Origin: Bin87 sp965262485
GTDB taxonomy: Bacteria; Chloroflexota; Dehalococcoidia; Lucifugimonadales; UBA3495
Assembly: GCA_965262485.1 (NCBI GenBank)
Contig: OZ253540.1
Span: forward strand, 1,922,001-1,986,000
Direction of reading: 5' to 3'
Length of the DNA: 64,000 bases
The notes beneath the pieces were generated by a model. The model was not told where the DNA came from, did not search any database, and worked only from the letters and a program-made list of their open reading frames with translations. The stretch's first letter is position 1. Each line of letters begins with the position of its first letter. The position numbers were made by a program, and so were the translations under genes. Of the stretch, positions 35,062 through 42,633 are shown one piece after another.

Positions 35062-35120
35062 AGCCCGCTATGCGTCCCCCGGCATATAATGTCTCCACCC
35101 ATCTAATCAGGAGAACCATT

Positions 35121-35645
35121 TTGATCCGCAGCATCGACGGTAAAACCCCTCAAATTCACCCCAGCGTGTTCGTCAGCGAGGCAGCCTACATCGTGGGCGA
35201 CGTCATCATCGGCGAGGGCACCAGCATCTGGCCCGGCGCCGTTATCCGCGGCGACTACGGCCAGATTGTCATCGGCAGGAACTGCTCCATCCAGGACAAC
35301 TGCGTCCTGCACACCGACGACTACCTGGAGCTGGGCGACAACGTCCTGATGACTCACGGCGCGGTGATCCACGGCGGCAAGATCGGCAACAACGTCATGA
35401 TCGGCGTCAACGCCGTTTGCCTCGAGGACTGCGACGTTGGCGACTATGTGCTCATCGGCGCCGGGGCCATCGTGACGGGAACCGCCATACCCAGCGAGTC
35501 GCTGGTTATCGGAGTGCCCGGTCGCATCCGCGAGCTGCCCGAGGTTCACCGCCAGCGCCTCCAGGACCCCACCGCCCGCTACCGGGAAAACGGCCAGCGG
35601 TTCATCGCCGCGGGCCTGGGCCTGCAAATCCCGGCCACCGAGTAG
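35121..35645 (+). CDS. Gamma carbonic anhydrase-like hexapeptide-repeat protein
   Basis: A 174-residue left-handed beta-helix protein. The TTG at 35121 is taken as start because AGGAG lies 7 nt upstream and the family begins here; the open frame upstream runs through an intergenic repeat. Hexapeptide repeats fill residues 15-140. IRGDYGQIVIG carries the conserved Arg43 and Asp45, and His64, His79 and His84 are the expected metal ligands (trimer interface). Family members hydrate CO2 or are structural; activity here is likely but not proven. The neighbour is dnaE, convergent. Confidence 0.88.
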   Translation: MIRSIDGKTPQIHPSVFVSEAAYIVGDVIIGEGTSIWPGAVIRGDYGQIVIGRNCSIQDNCVLHTDDYLELGDNVLMTHGAVIHGGKIGNNVMIGVNAVCLEDCDVGDYVLIGAGAIVTGTAIPSESLVIGVPGRIRELPEVHRQRLQDPTARYRENGQRFIAAGLGLQIPATE

Positions 35646-35661
35646 GGGCGTCCACCCCGCG

Positions 35662-38600
35662 TCAATCCGCCGCGGCTGGCAAATCCCAGTTGCAGTATTC
35701 GGCGCATCCCTCGCCCAGCAAATCCCGCAACCGCTCCTGAAGCTCGTCGCAAGCGCCGGTGGACACGGTGGGAATCTCCATCAACACGCGCCGGCCTTCC
35801 TGCAGGTGTAGTTCCACGTACACCCGGTCATCGCCAGTGTATTCCAGCATCACCCGAATGGCCTGGCGCAGCCGGTAGCGGTCATCTTCCGCGTTGTCGG
35901 TCTCGGACATGCGGATCAGCACCCCGGCCTCGCGCCCGCCCGTTGACTCAGCCGCCCCCGACTTCGAGGCAGTCCCGTTGGCGCCGGACCGAGCGGGTCT
36001 GGACGCCTCGCCGTTGCCGCGACCGTTCCGCCGCGTGGCCCGCTCGGGCGACGATGATGATGGCCCTCCGGCATCAGGCGCATTGCCGGCTTGAGGGCTG
36101 GCAGCATCGCCGTCCATCACCGGAGCGGCCTGGGGCGTCAGCTGAAACTCCTCGGCCTCGTAGCACGCCAGCGAGAAATCGTCGCCCCTGACCTGGTGCC
36201 GCCCGGTCACCCGCACCGTAATACCCTGCCGCCAAACGTCCGCGGTTTTCGCCAGCGCATCCGGCCACACCATCGTCTCCACGTTCCCGCCCAGCAGCGC
36301 CAGATCCACCCGCAGAAACTTGCGGTTGTCCCGGGTGTAGCGTTCCGTCACCTCGTTGACGTAGCCCAGCAGGGTAATGGTCGCCCCGACCATCTCGTCT
36401 TCCAGCCGCGCCACGGCATTGATGGCGTCGCCGGCATCAACGGCGGCCAGCGCCAGCATCGGGTTGTAGGAAAGCGCAAATCCCAGATATTCCCGTTCCC
36501 ATTCGGCCTTTTCCTGGTCGGTCACATCAGGCTGGCTATTGTCCAGTTCCAGCAGGGTCCCGCCGGATCCTCCGTCCACTTCTTCGCCAAACATGCCGTA
36601 TTGACCGGAATGGCGGTTGCGCGTTTCCTGCTGCGCCACCGCCCAGATACGGTCCAGGGCAGCCAGCACGGCGGCGCGGCGCCCCAGCGAGTCGAACGCT
36701 CCCGCCTTGGCCAGGGCCTCCAGTGTGCGCCGGTTCAAACCCGATACGTCCACCCGGCGACAGAAATCACCGACGGAGGCATAGGGGCCGTTGGCCTCGC
36801 GCTCGGCCACGATGGGCGAAACGGCACCCTCCCCCACCGACTTGACGGCAGCCAGGCCGACGCGCAGGGCATCCGTTCCATCCGCCCATTCGGCGGCTCG
36901 ATCGGTGGTGTACAGCACTCCCGAACCGTTCACGTCGGGCAGGCCGATCCTCATCCCCATCCGCGTGCATTCATTTATGGATGCCACGTACCGGTCGGCG
37001 TGGTCCAGCCGGCAGTTGAGCACCGATGCCATGTACTCCAGCGGATGGTGGGTTTTGAAATACGCCGTCCAGTAGGAAATCAGCCCGTAGCTGACGCTGT
37101 GGGCCTTGTTGAAGGCGTAACCTGCGAACGGCTCGATGAGGTCGAAAATCTCGGTGCCCATCGCCTCCGTGTATCCCCGCTCAATCGATCCCGAAACGAA
37201 CCGGTCACGCTCCTCGGCCATCAGCGCGGGGATCTTCTTGCCCATGGCCTTGCGGACGGTGTCGGCCTCTCCCAGCGTGTAGCCGGCGAAGTTTTGCAGG
37301 ATGTGCAGCACCTGGTCCTGATAGACGATGACGCCGTAGGTCTCGTCCAGCAGCTCCTTCATGCTGGGATGGGGATACGAAACCTGCTCCACGCCATGTT
37401 TGGAGCGGATGAACCGGTCGATGTGCTCCATTGGGCCGGGCCGATAGAGGGCGATCATCGCCGCAATGTCCCCCAGGTTCGACGGTTTCAGCTCCTTGAT
37501 GTAGCGCTGCATACCGGCGCTTTCCAGCTGGAACAGGTCGGAGGTGTTGCCGGTGCTCAGCAGGGCGTAGGCTTCCGGGTCGTCCAGCGTCAACCGGCCC
37601 AGGTCGATGCGGATCCCCTTTTCCGCATCCAGCAATTTGATGGTGCGGTCCAGGATGGTCAGGTTGGTGAGGCCGAGGAAATCCATCTTCAGCAGCCCCA
37701 GCTTGGCCACCGGGTCCATCGAGAACTGGGTCATCATCACCGGACTGTTCTCATCGCCGCGGGCCGGCCGCTGCAAAGGAACCGTGTCGGTCAGCGGTTC
37801 ATCGGCGATCAGGACGCCGGCGGCGTGGGTGCTCACGTGGTGAACGATGCCTTCCAGGGCCTGGGCGTTATCCATTAGTTGCTGCAGGGAGGCGTCGCTG
37901 TGGCAGCTCTGCTCCAGCTCCGGATTGGCTTTCATCGCGTCGGCCAGCGTCCGCGATTTCATCGGCACCATGCGGGCGATGCGGTCAACGTCGCCGTAGC
38001 TCATGCCCAGGCCCCGGCCAACGTCGCGGAGGGCAGCCTTGGGGCCCAGGGTTCCGAAGGTGATTATCTGTGCCACCCTGTCCCGGCCGTAGCGGTCTAT
38101 GACGAAGCGCAGCACTTCGTCCCGCCGGTCATCCTGAAAGTCCATGTCGATGTCCGGCATTTCTTTGCGTTCGAAATTGAGGAAGCGTTCAAACACCAGG
38201 CGGTATTCCAGCGGGTCCACTTCCGTGATGCCCAGGCAGTACAGCACGATGCTGGCGGCAGCGCTCCCCCTCACCCCAAACAAAATGCCCCGCTCACGCA
38301 CGAACGAAATGATGTCCCACACGACCAGGAAATAATTGGCGAAACTGGTCTGTTTCACCACTTCCAGCTCATACTCCATGCGTGCTTGCGCCGTCGGATT
38401 GTTGCGCCCGTAGCGTTTGTTGAATCCTTCCCAGCACAGTCCTTTCAGGTAGGCGTCGGCGTCTTCATTGTTGGGAGTGGGATAACGCGGCAGATGCATC
38501 TTCCCGAACCCCAGGGAGACATCGCACTGCTGCGCAATCTCGCCGGTAATGTCCAGCGCAGCCGGAAATTCGGGGAAATCGGCGGCCATCTCCTGCGGCG

Positions 38601-39330
38601 ATTTGATGTAGTACGAAGAATCCTCCATACGCAGCCGCTTTTCGTCATGGATGTTGGTGCCGGTCTGGATGCAGATGTAAACGTCCTGGTATTGATGGTC
38701 GGTTTGCCGCACGTAATGGGCGTCGTTGGTAACCACCAACGGGATGCCGGTGTCCTGGTTCAACCGAATCAAACCATCGTTGATCCTGGGCAGCTGGGGG
38801 ACGTGTTCGTGGCGTTGCAGTTCCAGAAAATAATTCTCGCCGAACAGCTCGCGGTACCACCCAACCATCTCCCTGGCAGCGTCGTAATTCCCGTCGGCAA
38901 GCAGCGTGGGCACTTCCGCAGAAGCGCACCCGGACATGCAGATCAATCCCTGGCGATACTTGTGCAGCAGTTCTTTATCGACTCGGGGACGGTAGTGGAA
39001 ACCCTCCAGGTGAGAGAGCGTGACCAACTGGAGCAGGTTTCGGTAACCCGTATTGTCCCGGGCGATCAACACCAGATGATTGGCAGTCCGTTCATTGGGT
39101 GTGCGGTCGTGGCGACTTCCGTGCGCGACGTACATTTCACAACCCACGATCGGCTTGATACCGGCTTCCACGCACTCGGAATAGAAATCCACCACACCGT
39201 ACAGTGAACCGTGATCGGTAATGCTGGCGGCGTCCATCCCCAGTTCACGGGTGCAATTCACCAAGTCCGGAATCCGGCTGATGCCGTCCAGCATGCTGTA
39301 TTCGGTGTGGGTGTGTAGATGAGTAAACAA
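35662..39330 (-). CDS. dnaE: DNA polymerase III alpha subunit
   Basis: The replicative polymerase, 1222 residues, DnaE1 type. It opens with the PHP domain (HLHTHTEYSMLDG), has the palm motif PDIDMDF with catalytic Asp395 and Asp397, the fingers and beta-binding regions, a tandem helix-hairpin-helix, and an OB fold near residue 1000. Between about 1075 and 1150 an unusual low-complexity linker (Ser, Gly, Ala, Arg rich) joins a short C-terminal domain. The start ATG at 39330 reads MFTHLHTHTEYS as expected. Confidence 0.97.
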   Translation of the reverse strand: MFTHLHTHTEYSMLDGISRIPDLVNCTRELGMDAASITDHGSLYGVVDFYSECVEAGIKPIVGCEMYVAHGSRHDRTPNERTANHLVLIARDNTGYRNLLQLVTLSHLEGFHYRPRVDKELLHKYRQGLICMSGCASAEVPTLLADGNYDAAREMVGWYRELFGENYFLELQRHEHVPQLPRINDGLIRLNQDTGIPLVVTNDAHYVRQTDHQYQDVYICIQTGTNIHDEKRLRMEDSSYYIKSPQEMAADFPEFPAALDITGEIAQQCDVSLGFGKMHLPRYPTPNNEDADAYLKGLCWEGFNKRYGRNNPTAQARMEYELEVVKQTSFANYFLVVWDIISFVRERGILFGVRGSAAASIVLYCLGITEVDPLEYRLVFERFLNFERKEMPDIDMDFQDDRRDEVLRFVIDRYGRDRVAQIITFGTLGPKAALRDVGRGLGMSYGDVDRIARMVPMKSRTLADAMKANPELEQSCHSDASLQQLMDNAQALEGIVHHVSTHAAGVLIADEPLTDTVPLQRPARGDENSPVMMTQFSMDPVAKLGLLKMDFLGLTNLTILDRTIKLLDAEKGIRIDLGRLTLDDPEAYALLSTGNTSDLFQLESAGMQRYIKELKPSNLGDIAAMIALYRPGPMEHIDRFIRSKHGVEQVSYPHPSMKELLDETYGVIVYQDQVLHILQNFAGYTLGEADTVRKAMGKKIPALMAEERDRFVSGSIERGYTEAMGTEIFDLIEPFAGYAFNKAHSVSYGLISYWTAYFKTHHPLEYMASVLNCRLDHADRYVASINECTRMGMRIGLPDVNGSGVLYTTDRAAEWADGTDALRVGLAAVKSVGEGAVSPIVAEREANGPYASVGDFCRRVDVSGLNRRTLEALAKAGAFDSLGRRAAVLAALDRIWAVAQQETRNRHSGQYGMFGEEVDGGSGGTLLELDNSQPDVTDQEKAEWEREYLGFALSYNPMLALAAVDAGDAINAVARLEDEMVGATITLLGYVNEVTERYTRDNRKFLRVDLALLGGNVETMVWPDALAKTADVWRQGITVRVTGRHQVRGDDFSLACYEAEEFQLTPQAAPVMDGDAASPQAGNAPDAGGPSSSSPERATRRNGRGNGEASRPARSGANGTASKSGAAESTGGREAGVLIRMSETDNAEDDRYRLRQAIRVMLEYTGDDRVYVELHLQEGRRVLMEIPTVSTGACDELQERLRDLLGEGCAEYCNWDLPAAAD

Positions 39331-39403
39331 TTTGCCAGTTACCGTCCGATTGATTATGCCGAATGAGTTGTGATTTTGGTAGACTGCGCCGACTGAGCGG
39401 TTA

Positions 39404-39430
39404 AATCAAGGGCGATATCTCGCCCTGATT
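39404..39430 (-). terminator. Terminator below the selenoprotein partner gene
   Basis: A stem AATC-AGGGCGA/TCGCCCT-GATT with one bulged A and a 4-nt loop. On the minus strand it is followed by TTTAA. It lies between the partner gene and dnaE. Confidence 0.55.
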
Positions 39431-39478
39431 AATGAGTACGTTCAGGTTCAGGCCTGAAATCGGGTCCGCAACCCCGCG

Positions 39479-40552
39479 TCAACCCGGAATTTCTATTTTC
39501 TCGGTGACCACACGGGTTACACCCCAGCCGGCCAGCCAGGCCGAATGCCTGCCGTCTCCGCCCGCTACCACAATGACGATGTCGTCGGCACGCGGGGCAA
39601 TGGGAACCATCGTATCCGGTTTTGTGTCATCGATCCAGGCTGGGTAGTTGCGATTACCCCAGTGCCCCAGATCCGACAACTCGGCAATCGACATTCGGGC
39701 GTTGGCGTAAACGTACTCCCGCACATCCCTCTTGGTTAGTCCGGCCGCCGCAATCTCGGTGGCATGTTCCGGACTCAACACCAGCGTAACCTGCGCTCCG
39801 GTGCCAATCTGATAATAATTCGAGAACCCGGTGGCGCGGGTGGCTCGCACCAATGTATTGAGTACGTCCAGCCCGTTGGACACCGTTGTTTCCATGACCG
39901 GGTAGAACCCGCGGATAGCGTGCAGCGTTATCATGCTGTCTTCCGATTCCAACCCCAATTCCACGTGCCGGGGTTCCCAGGGGCTGCGCTCTTCGTTTTC
40001 GGCGAAACAGAAGGAATAACGGCCCGGCATGGCCAACGTGGCTTTGTCCATATCACCGATGATCAGGCCGGCAACGTTGCGTACGAACAACCGCAGCGCC
40101 CGACCGATGGTGGCGTTGGAACGATACCCCGGCCCAAAGCAACCCGAATCGCCATTGATACCCAGTTGCCGGGCAATGGGGCCATTGACGATTACCACCG
40201 GAGCCGCGCCGCCGGTGGTGGCCTGGCAACCTGCCAGGTTGAACGGTTGCTGCAATGCGGCCTTAACACAGGCGACAACGACCGGGAAATATTCGGGTCT
40301 GCAACCGGCCATCACTGCGTTAATTGCGACTTTTTCCAGCGTAACTTCGCAGTTGGATGGTTGGGCCACGCCGAGGGACTGGGATGGATCTTCACCCCAC
40401 GGCCCCAGCATACGCTGGACCGCGCCCTCGGTGGCGGGAACCACCGGCATACCGTCCGTCCACCCCTGCTCCTCGTAGTAATCCTGGATCGCATCATGGG
40501 AATCGGCAACCTCGATGCGTCGCGACTGGAGGGCAGGGGTTTCACTGGGCAT
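39479..40552 (-). CDS. Protein of unknown function paired with the UGSC selenoprotein
   Basis: A 357-residue soluble protein that I cannot name. It begins with a segment like many small-molecule enzymes (IQDYYEEQGWTDGMPVVPAT), has several cysteines (AGCRPEYFPVVVACVK, LAGCQATTGG, DSGCFGPG, SFCFAENEERSPW) and a C-terminal half with LVLSPEHATEIAAAGLTKRD, and no signal peptide or membrane helix. AAAGGAG precedes its ATG. It starts 31 bp after the selenoprotein stop, so the two are co-transcribed and probably act on the same substrate. The conserved Cys and acidic residues would suit a redox or metal role; this is inference only. Confidence 0.7.
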   Translation of the reverse strand: MPSETPALQSRRIEVADSHDAIQDYYEEQGWTDGMPVVPATEGAVQRMLGPWGEDPSQSLGVAQPSNCEVTLEKVAINAVMAGCRPEYFPVVVACVKAALQQPFNLAGCQATTGGAAPVVIVNGPIARQLGINGDSGCFGPGYRSNATIGRALRLFVRNVAGLIIGDMDKATLAMPGRYSFCFAENEERSPWEPRHVELGLESEDSMITLHAIRGFYPVMETTVSNGLDVLNTLVRATRATGFSNYYQIGTGAQVTLVLSPEHATEIAAAGLTKRDVREYVYANARMSIAELSDLGHWGNRNYPAWIDDTKPDTMVPIAPRADDIVIVVAGGDGRHSAWLAGWGVTRVVTEKIEIPG

Positions 40553-40583
40553 AAGGTTGATACTCCTTTCTAACGGGACCCGA

Positions 40584-41123
40584 CTACCTGGAGGCGGTCA
40601 ACATTGTTGCGATCTCGCCGGCAAATTTATGCGCCAAATCACGCACTTCCGGTATCGACCGTGGCGCCAACGGACTGGGCAGCGCCAATATCTGCACTCC
40701 CGGCATCCCAAGCGCCGTTGCTCTCGCATGAGCGGCCCGGGTAAAACTCTCAGTGATAACGCTGACTGAAGGGACGCCCCTGGTTTCGGTAATTACTGTG
40801 TCGTGGAGACCCCACGCCGTGCAGCTTCCTCAATCAGCAATGCCGTGTACGACAGCGTCGCACTGGGCCACCAGTTCCTCGATCGTCTCATCCGAACACG
40901 GAGCGCTAAAACTGAATTTCTGGAGGTAAACGACCTTATCGACCGCGTATTCCTCTTCCAGGATGGACTGCAACTCTTTGAGGAAGTTGTCAGAGTGATA
41001 TTTACGATTCTCCAGCAGCCCTATGGTCTTCCCGCTCAGGCCGGGTAGACGGCCGGCGGCCGGGCGCTCGGCGGTTGTTTGCTCCGGACGCGGGTCCAGA
41101 ATCTGAATTGTGCCGGTTGACAT
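40584..41123 (-). CDS. UGSC-family selenoprotein (in-frame TGA read as selenocysteine)
   Basis: Read through the TGA at 40830-40832, this is a 179-residue protein with selenocysteine at position 98, ending at TAG (40584-40586). The motif is HGIAD-U-G-S-C-T, so Sec98 and Cys101 form a thioredoxin-like U-x-x-C pair. After the TGA the same frame runs 81 codons with protein-like composition (GVPSVSVITESFTRAAHARA, then ALPSPLAPRSIPEVRDLA). The N-terminal half has GKTIGLLENRKYHSDNFLK. AGGAGG precedes the ATG. UGSC proteins are a known family with Sec and Cys forms; their reaction is, to my knowledge, not established. A standard caller would report only the first 97 residues. Confidence 0.85.
40795..40829 (-). 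promoter_or_regulatory. Predicted bacterial SECIS stem-loop
   Basis: Immediately 3' of the TGA the message can fold as a lower helix GCTG/CAGT, an internal loop, and an upper perfect helix CGTGG/CCACG closing the loop GGTCT (40807-40811). The apical loop contains GU and begins 19 nt after the TGA, inside the window expected for SelB-dependent bacterial SECIS elements. Confidence 0.65.
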
Positions 41124-41181
41124 GAATAGCCTCCTATGATTGAAATATCGGTTGGAAAGATGCGTATCTCCGGCTAACGCC

Positions 41182-42318
41182 CTACCCCAGCATCTGGAAG
41201 TGTTTGCCCTCGGTTTTGATGGCGGGGGCGATGACCATTTCGGCCTTGTGAAAATCCCGAACCGTGTATGCCCCGCACATTCCCATTGCTACCCGCAGCG
41301 CGCCCACCAGGTTCTGCGTACCGTTGGTCACGCTCGACGGGCCGTGCATCAACTGTCGCAACGTGCCCTTGGTTCCAACACTGATGCGGGTTCCCCGAGG
41401 CAGTTCCGGGTGCGCGTTAGCCATTCCCCAGTTGAATCCGCGGCCCGGCGCCTCCGCCGCCTGAGCGAATGGCGTACCCAGCATCACGCCGTCGGCGCCG
41501 CTGGCCATCGCTTTGCAAAGGTCGCCGCCGGTCCGGATTCCCCCGTCCGTGATGATGCTGACATACCGGCCGGTGCGCTGGAAATAATCTTCCCGCGCCG
41601 CCGCGCATTCCAATGTTGCCGACACCTGCGGCACACCCACGCCGGTAACCTCCCGGGTGGTGCACGCCGCGCCGGGACCCACACCCACCAATACCGCGTC
41701 AATGCCGGTTTCCATCAACTCGCTGGCCACGTCGTAGGTCACGCAGTTGCCAACCACGACCGGTACATCCAACGCACTCACCAGTTCTGAGAATATCAAT
41801 CCTCGGTAGCTGTGCGAAACGTGGCGGGCCGTGGTAACCGTCGATTGGACCACAATGATGTCAGCGCCGGCTTCGACTGCCAGCGGGCTATACTTCTTGG
41901 TAGTTTGAGGCGTGAACGCAATCGCCGCAATTGCGCCGGTGTTCTTGATCTCCTGCACGCGCTCTCCAATCAGGTGATCTTGCACCGGTTCGGTGTAAAC
42001 GTGCTGGAGGTATTCGGTAACCTCAGCCTGGTCCATCGATATTATCTCTTCCAATACGGAGTAGGGATCCTCGTAACGGCTGTACAGACCCTCACCATTC
42101 AGGACACCCAAGCCGCCCATCTCGTGCATGAGAGTGGCAAACCGGGGCGACACCGATCCGTCCATCGCAGAGGCTAGCACCGGCGAGTCGAACGAGAACT
42201 GCCCGATGCTCATCTGTGTGGATGTCATCTCTGGATTGATGGTAACTTCGCCGGGGACAATTGCCACTTCATCGAAGCCATATACCTGTTCCAATTCTTT
42301 TAGCAGTCGCCTGGCCAT
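41182..42318 (-). CDS. guaB3: GuaB3-type IMP dehydrogenase family protein
   Basis: A 378-residue TIM-barrel protein of the IMPDH/GMPR family without CBS domains. The active-site loop GPGAACTTREVTGVG holds the catalytic Cys, followed by ITDGGIRTGGDLCKAMASGADGVMLG for phosphate binding. It matches the GuaB3 subgroup of Actinobacteria, Cyanobacteria and Chloroflexota, whose reaction is linked to purine nucleotides. GAGGTGA precedes the start. It lies 58 bp upstream of the selenoprotein gene on the same strand and may head that unit. Confidence 0.9.
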   Translation of the reverse strand: MARRLLKELEQVYGFDEVAIVPGEVTINPEMTSTQMSIGQFSFDSPVLASAMDGSVSPRFATLMHEMGGLGVLNGEGLYSRYEDPYSVLEEIISMDQAEVTEYLQHVYTEPVQDHLIGERVQEIKNTGAIAAIAFTPQTTKKYSPLAVEAGADIIVVQSTVTTARHVSHSYRGLIFSELVSALDVPVVVGNCVTYDVASELMETGIDAVLVGVGPGAACTTREVTGVGVPQVSATLECAAAREDYFQRTGRYVSIITDGGIRTGGDLCKAMASGADGVMLGTPFAQAAEAPGRGFNWGMANAHPELPRGTRISVGTKGTLRQLMHGPSSVTNGTQNLVGALRVAMGMCGAYTVRDFHKAEMVIAPAIKTEGKHFQMLG

Positions 42319-42353
42319 TCACTCACCTCAATACGCGTTGAAAGCGTTCCGAA

Positions 42354-42382
42354 AATTTAGCAATACCTTGACGAACCGTCAA
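42354..42382 (-). promoter_or_regulatory. Promoter of guaB3 (and perhaps the selenoprotein genes)
   Basis: On the minus strand TTGACG (42377-42382), a 17-nt spacer and TAAATT (42354-42359), about 35 nt before the guaB3 start. The rest of the 315-bp gap 42319-42633 has only the hairpin listed next. Confidence 0.5.
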
Positions 42383-42578
42383 CCGCCGGCGCCGCTGTTG
42401 ACACCGGATCATCCTTTGTCGATGCAACCCCGGCGAACGGCGCATCACGGCAGCAACATCTCCTCATCCAACCGGTGTTGCGTATGAAGCAATGCAATCG
42501 GCATACCTACCCCGTAATCCTGATGAACTCGCTTTGAACATTCTGCCGGCCAGATCAGCTGCCGGTTTCACTAACCGT

Positions 42579-42607
42579 TGAGGGCGCCATTTTTGATGAC
42601 GCCCTCA
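42579..42607. terminator. Hairpin downstream of clpC
   Basis: TGAGGGCG/CGCCCTCA, an 8-bp stem with a 13-nt loop rich in T, between clpC and guaB3. The tail on the minus strand has no T-run, so efficiency is doubtful. Confidence 0.45.
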
Positions 42608-42633
42608 TATTTAGCTTGCGTTGTAGATTTTCA

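Noticed and set aside
34977..35120. N-terminal extension of the carbonic anhydrase
   Set aside because: The extra 48 codons run through a TGTCATTGCGAG repeat element and have no ribosome site; the TTG at 35121 has AGGAG and matches the family start.
36091..37878. 595-codon open frame on the plus strand
   Set aside because: It lies wholly inside dnaE on the other strand; GC-rich coding sequence commonly leaves an open antisense frame. The composition (His, Gln, Val, Gly rich) is unlike a real protein.
40830..41123. A 97-residue protein ending at the TGA
   Set aside because: The frame continues with protein-like sequence, the stop sits exactly in a U-G-S-C motif, and a SECIS-like hairpin follows. 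Selenocysteine reading explains all three.
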